Origin: Ruegeria lacuscaerulensis ITI-1157
GTDB lineage: Bacteria; Pseudomonadota; Alphaproteobacteria; Rhodobacterales; Rhodobacteraceae
DNA: 64,000 bases
NCBI GenBank assembly: GCA_000161775.1
Contig: GG704596.1
Location: 88,775 to 152,774, forward strand
Direction: 5' to 3'
The translations under genes and the position numbers were made by a program. Under the pieces are notes generated by a model that was given only the letters and a program-made list of their open reading frames with translations, was not told the DNA's origin and made no database searches. Below, piece by piece: positions 26,248 to 38,884 of the stretch; positions within the stretch are counted from its first letter, which is position 1; the number at the start of each line of letters is the position of its first letter.

Positions 26248-26991
26248 ATGAAGTTCAAGATCCTGTTCTGCGCCTACAGCGTGCTGATTTTCGCGGCCTA
26301 CATCGAGCCGTTTGACCCTTCGATATTCGAGCCGAATGAGCGCGGAAAAACCCTGCCTTTGTTTTTTCAGGCCACATATTTGTATTCATGGCTTGCGCCC
26401 ACCATTCCCGCATTCATTGGTGGCCTTGTGTTACTGGGATTGCCTTCGATTCCACAACTCGTCGCCAGATGTATTGCCGTTTTTTCAATCGTTTCCGGTT
26501 TGTTTCTGACGTTGTTTGGGATGGTGCTCTCGCTTGGTTCTGACACCCAGATTCTGCACGGTGTCACCCTGACGACAGCCGTCGCCGCAAGCTTTCTGAT
26601 TTGGTCGGGATCGGGCGGGCAGCCACAGCCCTCTCGGGTGGCGAAGATTGGTATTTCAATCGGGACAATCGCCGCGCTCTGGTCGTTGTTGACAGTTCCG
26701 ATGATCCTTGTTCAGGCGCGTTTCATAGCGGACGGCGCACCGTATTGCATCGCCGAACACTCGAAAAACGCGCCAATCGAGGCAGTACGCGATTTACGGG
26801 GCTTCTCATTCTACACGACTGCGACGGGATACAAATCCACGTCAAAATGGTACTTTCACGGCCTGATGATAGTGGATCACCCCGATGCGCAACGGGTCTA
26901 TAATTGGTCTCCAGGAAGATGGCGTTTCGATCTGGTTGAGCGCCCGGATGCAATGCTTGTGTCAGTCAGAAATGTCTGCGTCCCAAGCTGA
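26248..26991 (+). CDS. Unknown membrane protein with C-terminal soluble domain
   Basis: 247 residues. Four hydrophobic helices are visible (about 4-22, 45-70, 75-95, 100-115), then another near 135-155, followed by a soluble domain of about 90 residues (IAEHSKNAPIEAVRDLRGFS and onwards) ending in RNVCVPS. I recognise no family. The coding sequence is AT-richer than its neighbours, which suggests acquisition. The ATG at 26248 is used; an upstream TTG at 26230 is in frame. It converges with the DUF2235 gene, only three bases apart. Confidence 0.6.
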   Translation: MKFKILFCAYSVLIFAAYIEPFDPSIFEPNERGKTLPLFFQATYLYSWLAPTIPAFIGGLVLLGLPSIPQLVARCIAVFSIVSGLFLTLFGMVLSLGSDTQILHGVTLTTAVAASFLIWSGSGGQPQPSRVAKIGISIGTIAALWSLLTVPMILVQARFIADGAPYCIAEHSKNAPIEAVRDLRGFSFYTTATGYKSTSKWYFHGLMIVDHPDAQRVYNWSPGRWRFDLVERPDAMLVSVRNVCVPS

Positions 26992-26994
26992 CCC

Positions 26995-28071
26995 TTACTG
27001 CGCCGGATGTGATGGTAAATTCGGCATCGCGACCCATCCGGGCAGTTCGTCCGGCGAAACTGAAACATGCAGGCGTTCTGACGGGTCCTGCCCGACCTTG
27101 CGGTGCTTTCGCAGCAGGAAAATCTTGCCCCAGCCGCGCCATGTGCCAACCGACGGCGCATGGGGATCAATGGGAAACCGATCGCGCCAGCCGTCGGGCA
27201 AAGGCAGACCGTGCAATTCCGCCTTGTCCAGCATCCAGATCAGGGAAATGTTGCTCAACGGCCGCGCCTCTTCGTAGCCGTTCAATTGGCCACCTACGTC
27301 GCCATGGGTTCCACGGAACCAGACCTGCTCCACATGGCCCTTGAACTCGGGCGTGCAGGTCCACAGAACTGGTTCGAACACTTCGCGCGTCTCATCCAGC
27401 GCCAAAGCGTGATACCCGTGGCGGGTGACTGGGCCCAACTGATGATTGTGAAATGCGTGCTTCTCTTCGGCCCAGCGCCACAGCAGCGGCAGACGCAAAC
27501 CCAGCGCCTTGACCGTGTCCCAGACGCCGATCATCTCGATCTCGACGCCGTCATGGCAATAAAGCCGCCGGAAATCCTGTGCAGCCTTGCCGCGTGGGTT
27601 GTTTTCGTAGTGGCGGTAGGCCTGTTTGATGTTGCGCTCGGTCGCGTGTTCGGGGCGCAGCAGGCCGATCATGTCGATCACGCCCGCCAGGCTGCGCACC
27701 CCGTAGGCCCCGCGCGAGTACCCCATCAGATAGATCCGATCGCCCGGCTTGTAGCGCGACGCCAGATAGCCATAGGCCCGGCGAATCTGCCGGTTGATCC
27801 CTCGCCCCATCATCACGTCGAGCGTGGTTTTCCAGCTGTCCCACTGGACGCCACCTTCGTAGAACACCGACACGGTACCGCCCATTTCGCGGCACATCCG
27901 ATAGGTCAGGCCGGCATGGGTTTCCCGGCCGGGTTCCAGCGTGGACATGGTGCCGTCGAGGATGATGACATGGCTGATCGGCTCGCGATGACGCGTTTCA
28001 GCCGAATGTTCCGACCGTAGCGGTCGGCCGAGCCATCCGAGGAGTTTTCTACCGATCCACTTCAACTGCAT
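26995..28071 (-). CDS. DUF2235 family alpha/beta hydrolase
   Basis: A 358-residue protein with a putative nucleophile elbow GYSRGA (Ser119), preceded by ISHVIILDGT, the usual DUF2235 start, and later a GTHGDVGGQ block. Some DUF2235 members are type VI secretion phospholipases, but no secretion genes or VgrG are here, so that role is not supported. The ATG at 28071 lies inside the 3' end of the molybdenum hydroxylase gene, overlapping it by 23 bases, which suggests co-transcription. Confidence 0.82.
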   Translation of the reverse strand: MQLKWIGRKLLGWLGRPLRSEHSAETRHREPISHVIILDGTMSTLEPGRETHAGLTYRMCREMGGTVSVFYEGGVQWDSWKTTLDVMMGRGINRQIRRAYGYLASRYKPGDRIYLMGYSRGAYGVRSLAGVIDMIGLLRPEHATERNIKQAYRHYENNPRGKAAQDFRRLYCHDGVEIEMIGVWDTVKALGLRLPLLWRWAEEKHAFHNHQLGPVTRHGYHALALDETREVFEPVLWTCTPEFKGHVEQVWFRGTHGDVGGQLNGYEEARPLSNISLIWMLDKAELHGLPLPDGWRDRFPIDPHAPSVGTWRGWGKIFLLRKHRKVGQDPSERLHVSVSPDELPGWVAMPNLPSHPAQ

Positions 28072-30340
28072 CCGACAGCATTTCCCAAACCCTGAGAGGT
28101 GTGAAAGGCATATCCGCCTGCCGCACCCCGTGATCCCACAGCGCGTCCTGCACCGCATTCGCCACGGCCGCCAATGCGCCGACCGTGCCTGCCTCGCCAC
28201 AGCCTTTCATGCCCATCGGGTTGGCCGTTGACGGAACCGGCGCCGAGGTAAACCCAATCATCGGCAGGTCGGCCGCGCGGGGCAAGGCGTAGTCCATGAA
28301 GGTGGCCGTCAGCAGTTGCCCTTCGGCATCATGCACAACGTGTTCGCACAGCGCCTGGCCGATGCCCTGCGCCACGCCGCCATGCACCTGGCCTTCGGCC
28401 AGCATGGGGTTGATGAGATTGCCGAAATCATCGACGACAGTATAGAGGTCGACCGTCGTTGTGCCAGTTTCCGGGTCGATCACCACCTCGGCCACATGGG
28501 CGCCGTTGGGATAGCTGCGCGCCTCAAGCCGCGTGCGGGCTTCATGCTGCAGCAGGTCGGTGCGGCCATCCGCGCGGGCCATCTCGGCCGCTTCGATCAG
28601 CGTTGGCGTCAGGTTCGACCCCGGCGCGCGAAAGGTTTCATGGTCGAAGGTCACATTGCTTTCCTCGACCCCCATCTTGCCCGCCAGATAGGGCGTGAAT
28701 GCGGCAATCATCCGGTCAATCGTGACCAGCGTCGCCGCGCTTTGCACCGTGACCGAGCGCGACCCGCCGGTGCCGCCGCCCTGCGCCATGCGGTCGCTGT
28801 CGCCCTGCACGACCCGGATCCGGTCGGCCGGAATCCCCGTCTGATCCGACAGGAACTGGGCATAGACCGTTTCATGCCCCTGCCCGTTCGATTGCGTCCC
28901 GACATAAAGGTTCACGGTTCCGTCCTGACAGAATTCGACTTTTGCGCCCTCGGAAGGGTCACCCAGAATGCTTTCGATATAGTAACAAAGCCCCTGCCCC
29001 CGGATCAGGCCGCGTTCGGCGTCGGCGGCCTTGCGCGCGGCGAAACCGGCGGTCTGTTCGGCGGCGCGGGACAGGACCATTCCGAAATCGCCCACGTCAT
29101 AGGTTTCACCGGTGGCCGAGACATAGGGAAAGGCCTCGGGCCGGATGAAGTTGCGGCGACGCAGCTCCCACGGGTCGACACCCAGCTCGCGCGCGGCGCG
29201 GTCCATCGCGCGTTCCAGCACATAGATCGCCTCGGGGCGGCCGGCACCGCGATAGGCGTCGACCTGAGTGGTGTTGGTGTAAAACCCCTCGACCCGCAGA
29301 TAGGTTTTCTGCACGTCATAGACGCCGGGCAGCACGCATTTGAACAGGTTGGTCTGGATCGCCTGGCCGAAATGGCTGTTGTAGGCGCCCAGATTGCAGC
29401 GGCTGTGGACCCGGTAGGCGGTGATGCGAAGATCCTCGTCAAAGGCCAGCTCGGCCAGAGAGGTCAGATCGCGCCCGTGATGGTCGGATAGCATCGCCTC
29501 GGTCCGGTCCGACATCCAGTGCACGGGCTGGCCCAGCTGCATCGCCGCCACCGCGACCGAGAAATACTCGGGATACGGCATCGCCTTCATGCCGAACCCG
29601 CCGCCCACATCGGGCGTGGTGACGTGGACGGCCTGCGGGTCCAGCCGCAGCTTGTCGGCCAGCTGCGCCTTCATCCCCCAGACACCCTGCCCGCCATAGC
29701 TGAAATGCAGCCGCCCGTCGGACCAGACCGCATTGCAGCCGCGCGGCTCGATCGAGTTCACGATCACCCGGTTGTCGGCCACCTGCAGCGACACGACATG
29801 GGCGGCGGCGTCAAAGGCGGCCTGGGTCTCGGCCTCGTCGCCCACGGCCCAGTCAAAGGCGCGGTTGTCGGGGGCCTCGGGGTGCAGCGGCTCACCACCC
29901 GGCGCAAGGTCCAGCTTGGCGGGGCGGTCGGTGGTATCCATCCAGATCAGCTCGGCGGCGTCGCGGGCCTGCGCCAGCGTTTCGGCCACGACCATCGCCA
30001 CCGGCTCGCCGACGAAGCGCACCCGGTCGCGGGCCAACATGTGGCGCGGGGGATCGGCGGCGCGGGTGCCGTCGCGGTTGACAAGGATCGTGGCGCTCAG
30101 CACCGGGTCGATTCCGGCGGCGATCAGGTCATCGATGGTCAGCACCAGCCGCACGCCGGGCGCGGCGCGGGCGGCGTCGAGGTCAAGCCCGGTGATGTCG
30201 CCATGCGCCACCGGGCTGCGAAAGAACACCGCGTGCAGCGCGCCGGGCGGCACCGTATCGTCCATATAGCGCCCCTGACCGGTCAGGAACCGCTGATCCT
30301 CGGACCGGGTGACCGGTTGGCTCTTGCCGAATTTTTCCAT
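28049..30340 (-). CDS. Molybdopterin-binding xanthine dehydrogenase/CoxL family, large subunit
   Basis: A 763-residue large subunit of a molybdenum hydroxylase. The N-terminal a/b hammerhead (RSEDQRFLTGQGRYMDD) and the cofactor-binding domains are present: DVGGGFGMK at 244-252, AYRGAGR at 362-368, QGHET, and the catalytic-type GCGEAGTVGAL near the C terminus. AYRGAGR is the form II CoxL signature, whereas true CO dehydrogenase (form I) carries AYRCSFR, so carbon monoxide oxidation is not indicated. The small FeS and medium FAD subunits are not nearby. Substrate unknown. Confidence 0.9.
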   Translation of the reverse strand: MEKFGKSQPVTRSEDQRFLTGQGRYMDDTVPPGALHAVFFRSPVAHGDITGLDLDAARAAPGVRLVLTIDDLIAAGIDPVLSATILVNRDGTRAADPPRHMLARDRVRFVGEPVAMVVAETLAQARDAAELIWMDTTDRPAKLDLAPGGEPLHPEAPDNRAFDWAVGDEAETQAAFDAAAHVVSLQVADNRVIVNSIEPRGCNAVWSDGRLHFSYGGQGVWGMKAQLADKLRLDPQAVHVTTPDVGGGFGMKAMPYPEYFSVAVAAMQLGQPVHWMSDRTEAMLSDHHGRDLTSLAELAFDEDLRITAYRVHSRCNLGAYNSHFGQAIQTNLFKCVLPGVYDVQKTYLRVEGFYTNTTQVDAYRGAGRPEAIYVLERAMDRAARELGVDPWELRRRNFIRPEAFPYVSATGETYDVGDFGMVLSRAAEQTAGFAARKAADAERGLIRGQGLCYYIESILGDPSEGAKVEFCQDGTVNLYVGTQSNGQGHETVYAQFLSDQTGIPADRIRVVQGDSDRMAQGGGTGGSRSVTVQSAATLVTIDRMIAAFTPYLAGKMGVEESNVTFDHETFRAPGSNLTPTLIEAAEMARADGRTDLLQHEARTRLEARSYPNGAHVAEVVIDPETGTTTVDLYTVVDDFGNLINPMLAEGQVHGGVAQGIGQALCEHVVHDAEGQLLTATFMDYALPRAADLPMIGFTSAPVPSTANPMGMKGCGEAGTVGALAAVANAVQDALWDHGVRQADMPFTPLRVWEMLSDAVEVDR

Positions 30341-30485
30341 GACGCGCCCCTTTCGCTGCCTCTGACCGCGACCCTAGCCGTGACGCGGCGGATGTCCAGT
30401 GCGCAGGGTGCTTGGCCCTTTCCCTTCCCGCCGCCATTCGCTATTGCAGGCGCTGACCCAAGATCGATGACGCAGGACGCACCCG

Positions 30486-33647
<3,162 letters not shown>

Positions 33648-33676
33648 TCCGTCAGCCCCTCGCACACGCTTGACGA

Positions 33677-33708
33677 AACCCCGCCGCGCACGCCCGGCGG
33701 GGTTTTTT
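33677..33708 (+). terminator. Rho-independent terminator behind valS
   Basis: A perfect 10-bp stem (AACCCCGCCG at 33677-33686 with 33695-33704), 8-base loop, then a T-run running to 33708. It starts about 30 bases after the valS stop. Confidence 0.9.
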
Positions 33709-33775
33709 GCACCCGACCCTGTTCACCGGGCCAAACGGTTGCTAGCAATCTCGGGACCAATCCACCGAGGCCCCC

Positions 33776-34942
33776 ATGTCCAGACCCTTTCCGCCGATGC
33801 AGACCGTTTCAACCGGGCTGGTCGTGGCCGTAGTCGGCTTTTTCAGTTCCTTTCCGATTGTCCTTCAGGGGTTGGATGCCATGGGCGCCTCGGGGCCGCA
33901 GGCGGCATCGGGGCTGATGATGGCCGCCCTTGCCATGGGGCTGGCGGCGATCGTGCTCAGCCTGTGGTACCGCCAGCCGATCAGCGTGGCCTGGTCCACG
34001 CCCGGTGCGGCGCTGCTGGCGGTTTCGGCCGTGCCGGCCGCGGGTTTCTCGGGTGCCGTCGGCGCATTCCTGTTTGCGGGTGCGCTGACCGTGCTGGCCG
34101 GAATGTGGCGCCCGCTGGGACGGTTGGCGGCGGCGATTCCCACCTCGTTGGCGCAGGCGATGCTGGGCGGAGTGCTGCTGCCGCTGTGCATCGTCCCGTT
34201 TCAGGCCGCGGTCGAGATCCCCTGGCAGGCCCTGCCGGTGATCCTGACCTGGTTCATCGCCGGACGTGTACACAGACTGCTGGCGGTTCCCGCCGCCGTT
34301 CTGGCCGCCGCGCTGGTCGTCGTTCTGTTCTCTGACGGCCCATCGGTCCGCCCCGACCACCTGCTGGCCGCGCCGGTCTGGACCACGCCCACCTTTTCGG
34401 TGCCGTCGATGATCGGCATCGGGGTGCCGCTGTTCGTGGTCACGATGGCCACGCAGAACATCCCCGGCATCGCGGTCATGCGCAGCTTTGGCTATGCCCC
34501 GATCGCAGGGCGGCTGTTCTCGGCCGTGGGCGGGGCCAGCATCCTGTCGGCCCCCTTCGGCGCGCCGGCGACGTGCCTTGCGGCCATCACCGCTGCCATG
34601 TGCTCGAACGAGGACAGCCACCCCGACCGGGATCAGCGCTATTGGTCTGCGGTCATGGCCGGGGTGTTCTATTGCCTGTTCGGGGTATTCGCCGTGGCCA
34701 TTACCGGGTTTGCCGCCCATGCCGATCCGATGCTGATGGGCACGTTGACCGGCGTGGCGCTGATCGGGGTCATGGCCAACGCCACCTTCGCCGCGCTCGA
34801 GGTTCCGGCCGAGCGCGAAGCCGCGATCCTGACCTTTGCCATCACCGCCTCGGGCATCACCGTTTTCGGTCTGGGCGCGGCGGTCTGGGGTCTGCTGGCA
34901 GGCGGCATCGCCCATGGGGTGACGACGCGCCTGCGGGGTTGA
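33776..34942 (+). CDS. benE: BenE family benzoate/H+ symporter-like transporter
   Basis: A 388-residue inner membrane protein with about 12 helices. BenE-type blocks include the start SRPFPPMQTVSTGLVVAVVG FFSSFPIVLQGL, WSTPGAALLAV and the VTMATQNIPGIAVMRSFGY segment. The AFGAPATCLAAITAAMCSNE-like region (SAPFGAPATCLAAITAAMCS) is also family-typical. Benzoate uptake is the family role, but no benzoate catabolic genes are in the window, so the substrate is uncertain. Confidence 0.88.
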   Translation: MSRPFPPMQTVSTGLVVAVVGFFSSFPIVLQGLDAMGASGPQAASGLMMAALAMGLAAIVLSLWYRQPISVAWSTPGAALLAVSAVPAAGFSGAVGAFLFAGALTVLAGMWRPLGRLAAAIPTSLAQAMLGGVLLPLCIVPFQAAVEIPWQALPVILTWFIAGRVHRLLAVPAAVLAAALVVVLFSDGPSVRPDHLLAAPVWTTPTFSVPSMIGIGVPLFVVTMATQNIPGIAVMRSFGYAPIAGRLFSAVGGASILSAPFGAPATCLAAITAAMCSNEDSHPDRDQRYWSAVMAGVFYCLFGVFAVAITGFAAHADPMLMGTLTGVALIGVMANATFAALEVPAEREAAILTFAITASGITVFGLGAAVWGLLAGGIAHGVTTRLRG

Positions 34943-34969
34943 GTTGGATCTGGCCGCGGCCCGCGAGGT

Positions 34970-35752
34970 TTACTTGAACTCGGGCTTGCGGCCCTGCATC
35001 TGGGCCATCACCACTTCCATCTGGTCGGGTTTGCCGATCAGTTCGACCTGTTCGGCGGATTCGGCCAGCAGAACCTCGGCTCGCGACTTGGTTTCGGCCA
35101 CCTCGATCAGGCGTTTCGCGGCGCGGATGGCCGAGGGGCTCTTGCCCGCAATATCCTCGGCCAGTGCGATGGCTTCGGTCAGCGGATCATCCGACAGGCT
35201 GGTGACCAACCCCCAATCGGCGGCCTGGGCGGCTCCTATGGGCCGCGCGGTATAGGTCAGCAGGCGCAGCACGTCGGACCGCACCAGTTTCGGCAACAGG
35301 ACCATGCCGCCCATGTCGGGGATGATGCCCCATTTCATCTCCATCACGGCCAGCTTGGCATCGGGGTGAGCGATGCGGATATCGGCGCCCAGCGCAATCT
35401 GCAGACCACCGCCATAGGCCACGCCCTGAATGGCGCAGATCACCGGCACCGGCACGCGGCGCCAGATCAGCGCCAGTTCCTGCATCTCATTCGCGTCGTC
35501 ATGGCTGCGAGTCATCAACCACTCGGTCGGGTCCTTGTGCGCCATGGCCGCAAAACTGGCCATGTCGAGCCCCGCGCAGAAGCTTTTGCCCTCGCCCGAC
35601 AGCACCACGGCACGGGCGTCCGAGGCGGCGACCTCTTGCCCCGCTGCCAAGATTGCCTTGACCATCGCATCGTCCAGCGCGTTCATCTTGTCGCCGCGGG
35701 TCAGGGTGACATGGGCGATGTGGTTCCTGTATTCAACTGATACGCGCGCCAT
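34970..35752 (-). CDS. Enoyl-CoA hydratase/isomerase (crotonase) family
   Basis: A 260-residue crotonase-fold enzyme acting on acyl-CoA thioesters. The oxyanion-hole segments SFCAGLDMASFAA and GVAYGGGLQIALGADIRIA are visible, and the ELALIWRRVPVPVICAIQG block fits. Glu residues in MEMKWGIIPDMGG are at the position of catalytic acids. The exact reaction cannot be told from sequence. The ATG at 35752 opens MARVSVEYRNHIAHVTL; the longer open frame has no support. Confidence 0.9.
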   Translation of the reverse strand: MARVSVEYRNHIAHVTLTRGDKMNALDDAMVKAILAAGQEVAASDARAVVLSGEGKSFCAGLDMASFAAMAHKDPTEWLMTRSHDDANEMQELALIWRRVPVPVICAIQGVAYGGGLQIALGADIRIAHPDAKLAVMEMKWGIIPDMGGMVLLPKLVRSDVLRLLTYTARPIGAAQAADWGLVTSLSDDPLTEAIALAEDIAGKSPSAIRAAKRLIEVAETKSRAEVLLAESAEQVELIGKPDQMEVVMAQMQGRKPEFK

Positions 35753-35896
35753 CTGGGCCTCCGGGTTTGGTGTTCCGGGCAAACCATGCCCCGAAACCCG
35801 CAGCCGACGCCAGCCCGACGTGAGGGCAGACCGGTGCGGACGCCCCGGCCTCATGCAAAGCTTGCCCCGGCCATGCCCTTGGGATTATCTGCGCCC

Positions 35897-37006
35897 ATGA
35901 CCGGACCCAGATACACCCCGCTTGCCCAATCCCTGCCCGCAACCGTGCCCTTCGTCGGCCCCGAAACGCAGGAGCGCCAGCGCGGCGCGCCCTTCGTGGC
36001 CCGGCTGGGCGCGAACGAGAGCGTGTTCGGCCCCTCGCCCCGCGCGATCGAGGCGATGCGGCAGGCCGCTGACGGCATCTGGATGTATGGCGACCCCGAG
36101 AACCACGATCTGCGCCATGCGCTGGCCGATCTTCACGGGATCAGCCCCGACAACATCGTGGTCGGCGAAGGCATCGACGGGCTGCTGGGCTATCTGGTGC
36201 GCCTGATGGTCGGTCCGGGCGATGCGGTCGTGACCTCGGACGGGGCCTATCCCACCTTCAACTACCACGTCGCGGGCTATGGCGGGGCGATCCACAAGGT
36301 GCCTTATGCCAACGATCACGAGGACCCGGCCGCCCTGTTCGCCAAGGCGGCCGAGGTCGGGGCCAAGCTGGTCTATCTGGCCAACCCCGACAACCCGATG
36401 GGCAGCTGGCATCGCGGCGCCGACATCGTCACGGCGATGGACGCTCTGCCCGACGGCTGCCTGCTGGTGCTGGACGAGGCCTATGTGGAATGCGCGCCCG
36501 ACGGCACTGCCGCGCCGGTTGCGGCGGATGATCCGCGCGTGATCCGGATGCGCACCTTTTCCAAGGTCTACGGCATGGCCGGCGCACGGGTCGGCTATGC
36601 GATCGGAGCGCCCGAGTTGATCTCGGCCTTCAACAAGGTGCGCAACCATTTCGGCATGAACCGCCTGGCGCAGGCCGGCGCGCTGGCCGCCCTGCACGAT
36701 CAGGACTGGTTGGTGCAGATCCAGGCTCAGATTGCCTCGGCCCGCGACCGGATCGGTGCGATTGCGCGTGACACCGGGTTGACCCCGCTGCCCTCGGCCA
36801 CCAATTTCGTGGCAATCGACTGTGGGCGCGACGGAGCATTTGCCAAGGCGGTGCTGGAAGTGCTGGTGGCGCAAGGGATCTTCGTGCGGATGCCATTTGC
36901 AGCCCCGCAGAACCGCTGCATCCGCGTCAGTTGCGGCACCGAAGCCGACCTGAACGCCTTTGCCGCCGCCCTGCCGCAGGCGCTGGCGGCGGCGCGCAGC
37001 GCCTAG
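35897..37006 (+). CDS. Class I/II PLP aminotransferase, HisC-like
   Basis: A 369-residue fold-type I aminotransferase. Family blocks are ARLGANESVFGPSP, NIVVGEGIDGLLGYLVRL, LANPDNPMGSW, VLDEAYVE and TFSKVYGMAGARVGYA, where the Lys binds PLP. The ANExxxGPSP opening resembles histidinol-phosphate or aromatic aminotransferases. No his genes are adjacent, so I do not call it hisC. Its stop codon overlaps that of the converging class V aminotransferase by four bases (CTAG). Confidence 0.88.
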   Translation: MTGPRYTPLAQSLPATVPFVGPETQERQRGAPFVARLGANESVFGPSPRAIEAMRQAADGIWMYGDPENHDLRHALADLHGISPDNIVVGEGIDGLLGYLVRLMVGPGDAVVTSDGAYPTFNYHVAGYGGAIHKVPYANDHEDPAALFAKAAEVGAKLVYLANPDNPMGSWHRGADIVTAMDALPDGCLLVLDEAYVECAPDGTAAPVAADDPRVIRMRTFSKVYGMAGARVGYAIGAPELISAFNKVRNHFGMNRLAQAGALAALHDQDWLVQIQAQIASARDRIGAIARDTGLTPLPSATNFVAIDCGRDGAFAKAVLEVLVAQGIFVRMPFAAPQNRCIRVSCGTEADLNAFAAALPQALAAARSA

Positions 37007-38193
37007 CCCGCAAGAACCGCCGCCGCAGCCTCGAGCGCGCCGGACCCGCGCGGAATCTCCAACGCGGTCATGGCGGTTTCGATGCCACCCAGCAGACCCA
37101 TGACCATGTGCCCGTTCAGATGGCCCATGTGGCCCAGCCGGAAACATGATTCCTCGTCCGCCATGCCCAGCCCGATGCCAAGGGTCAGGCCCAGATGCCG
37201 CTCGGTATAGCTGCGCAGGGGCGTGCCGCGACCCTCGGTCAAGCGCAGGGCGGTGACGGCATGGCTGCGATGCGCACGATCGCCGACGTTCAGGTGCAGC
37301 GCCCCTCCCTCGGCCCAGACCTCGCAAGCGGCCCAGACGGCCTGTGCCAGCCGCGCATGGCGGGCCCAGACATGCTCAATCCCCTCGGCATGGATCAGAT
37401 CCAGGGCGGCGCGCAGACCATACAGGTGGTGCGTCGGCGCGGTGCCGCCGAAATACTGATAGAACCAGTCGGGCTGTGATCGCGGCTGCCAGTCCCAATA
37501 GGCCGAAACCCGTGGCATCGCGGCCCGTTTGGCCTTGGACCGGTCGTTGAAGAACACGAATGACATGCCCGCCGGGGTCATCAGCCCCTTCTGGCAGGCG
37601 GTGACCATGACATCGACGCCCCAGTCATCCATCTCGAACCGGTCGCAGCCCAGAGAAGCGATGCAATCCGCCATCAGCAATGCCGGGTGGTTCAGGTCGT
37701 CCAGCAGCGCCCGCAGCGCCGGAATATCGTTGCGGATCGAGCTGGACGTGTCCACATGCACCGCCAGAACCGCCTTGATCCGGTGGTCGGCATCAGCCCG
37801 CAGGGCCTGCGCGATCCGGTCCATGTCCCACGGGTCGGAGGGGCCGAAATCGATCAGTTCGACCTTGACGCCCAGACGCTCGGCCATTTCCGCCCAGCCG
37901 TGGCTGAACAGACCCGAGGCGGGCACGAGGACGGTTTCACCGGGGGCCAGCACGTTGGACAGCGCCGCCTCCCACGCGCCGTGGCCGTTGGCGATGTAGA
38001 TCGCCACTTCGTGCCGGGTACGGGCCACGCGGCGCAGATCGGCGATCAGGCCGGGCATCATCTCGACCAGTTCACCGGCATAGATATTGGGCGACGGGCG
38101 GTGCATCGCCTGCAGCACCGCGTCCGGAATCACGGAAGGGCCCGGAATGGCCAGATAGTCGCGCCCCTGCGCGAAGAAATTCTTGCCTGTCAT
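37003..38193 (-). CDS. Class V PLP aminotransferase (alanine/serine-glyoxylate type)
   Basis: A 396-residue fold-type I enzyme. The N terminus YLAIPGPSVIPDAVLQAMHRP, the GHGAWEAALSNVL block and VTACQKGLMTPAGMSFV (PLP-binding Lys) match serine- or alanine-glyoxylate aminotransferases. These transfer amino groups to glyoxylate, for example in the serine cycle or photorespiration. Which donor it uses cannot be determined. The ATG at 38193 is chosen over an in-frame TTG nine bases upstream. It ends 3 kb before the ED operon on the same strand. Confidence 0.88.
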   Translation of the reverse strand: MTGKNFFAQGRDYLAIPGPSVIPDAVLQAMHRPSPNIYAGELVEMMPGLIADLRRVARTRHEVAIYIANGHGAWEAALSNVLAPGETVLVPASGLFSHGWAEMAERLGVKVELIDFGPSDPWDMDRIAQALRADADHRIKAVLAVHVDTSSSIRNDIPALRALLDDLNHPALLMADCIASLGCDRFEMDDWGVDVMVTACQKGLMTPAGMSFVFFNDRSKAKRAAMPRVSAYWDWQPRSQPDWFYQYFGGTAPTHHLYGLRAALDLIHAEGIEHVWARHARLAQAVWAACEVWAEGGALHLNVGDRAHRSHAVTALRLTEGRGTPLRSYTERHLGLTLGIGLGMADEESCFRLGHMGHLNGHMVMGLLGGIETAMTALEIPRGSGALEAAAAVLAG

Positions 38194-38244
38194 GTGGATC
38201 AACCTGCCTTGATTGGCGCCACCCTAGCGCCCGGTCCGGCAAGG

Positions 38245-38880
38245 TCAATCCATCAACGCAGCCGCCTCACGCGCGAGGGCTTCGATCCCCGCCCAGTCGC
38301 CCTGCGCCACCATCTGTTTCGGCGCGACCCAGCTGCCGCCCGCGCAGATCACGTTGGGCAGGGACAGGTAGTCGCGCGCGTTGGCGGGCGACACGCCGCC
38401 CGTCGGGCAGAAGGTGATCTGCGGCAACGGCGCGCCGATCGCCTTGAGCGCAGGCGCCCCGCCCGAGGCTTCGGCCGGGAAGAATTTCAGCATGTCATAG
38501 CCCTGCTCGAGCAGGCGCATCGCCTCGGTCGCGGTGGCCGCGCCGGGCAGCAGCGGAAGGCCCTCGGCCTCGCAGGCGGCGATCAGGGCATCGGTGGCCC
38601 CGGGCGATACGCCGAACTGCGCGCCCGCCTCTTTTGCGGCACGGACATCGTCGGGCGTGACCAGCGTGCCGGCCCCCACGACTCCGCCGGGCACCTGCGC
38701 CATGGCGCGGATCGCGTCCAGCGCCGCGGGCGTGCGCAAGGTCACCTCGAGCGCGGGCAAGCCACCGGCCACCAGTGCCTCGGCCAGCGGGCGGGCATGG
38801 GCGGCGTCATCGACGACCAGAACCGGGACGATGGGCGCCAATGCGCAGATCTCGCGGGTGCGTTGGGTTTTTGCGGACAT
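38245..38880 (-). CDS. eda: KDPG/KHG aldolase (Entner-Doudoroff aldolase)
   Basis: A 211-residue class I aldolase that splits 2-keto-3-deoxy-6-phosphogluconate into pyruvate and glyceraldehyde-3-phosphate. The motifs IVPVLVVDD, LEVTLRTPAAL (catalytic Glu), VVGAGTLVTPDD, FGVSPGATDAL and the Schiff-base Lys in LKFFPAEASGG are present. It is the last gene of zwf-edd-eda, four bases after edd. The ATG at 38880 gives the standard length. Confidence 0.97.
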   Translation of the reverse strand: MSAKTQRTREICALAPIVPVLVVDDAAHARPLAEALVAGGLPALEVTLRTPAALDAIRAMAQVPGGVVGAGTLVTPDDVRAAKEAGAQFGVSPGATDALIAACEAEGLPLLPGAATATEAMRLLEQGYDMLKFFPAEASGGAPALKAIGAPLPQITFCPTGGVSPANARDYLSLPNVICAGGSWVAPKQMVAQGDWAGIEALAREAAALMD

Positions 38881-38884
38881 AGGC

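Noticed and set aside
26995..28071. DUF2235 protein as a type VI secretion effector
   Set aside because: No VgrG, PAAR or immunity gene nearby; only the hydrolase core is seen.
28049..30340. CO dehydrogenase large subunit
   Set aside because: The signature is AYRGAGR (form II), not the form I AYRCSFR, and the coxM and coxS genes are absent.
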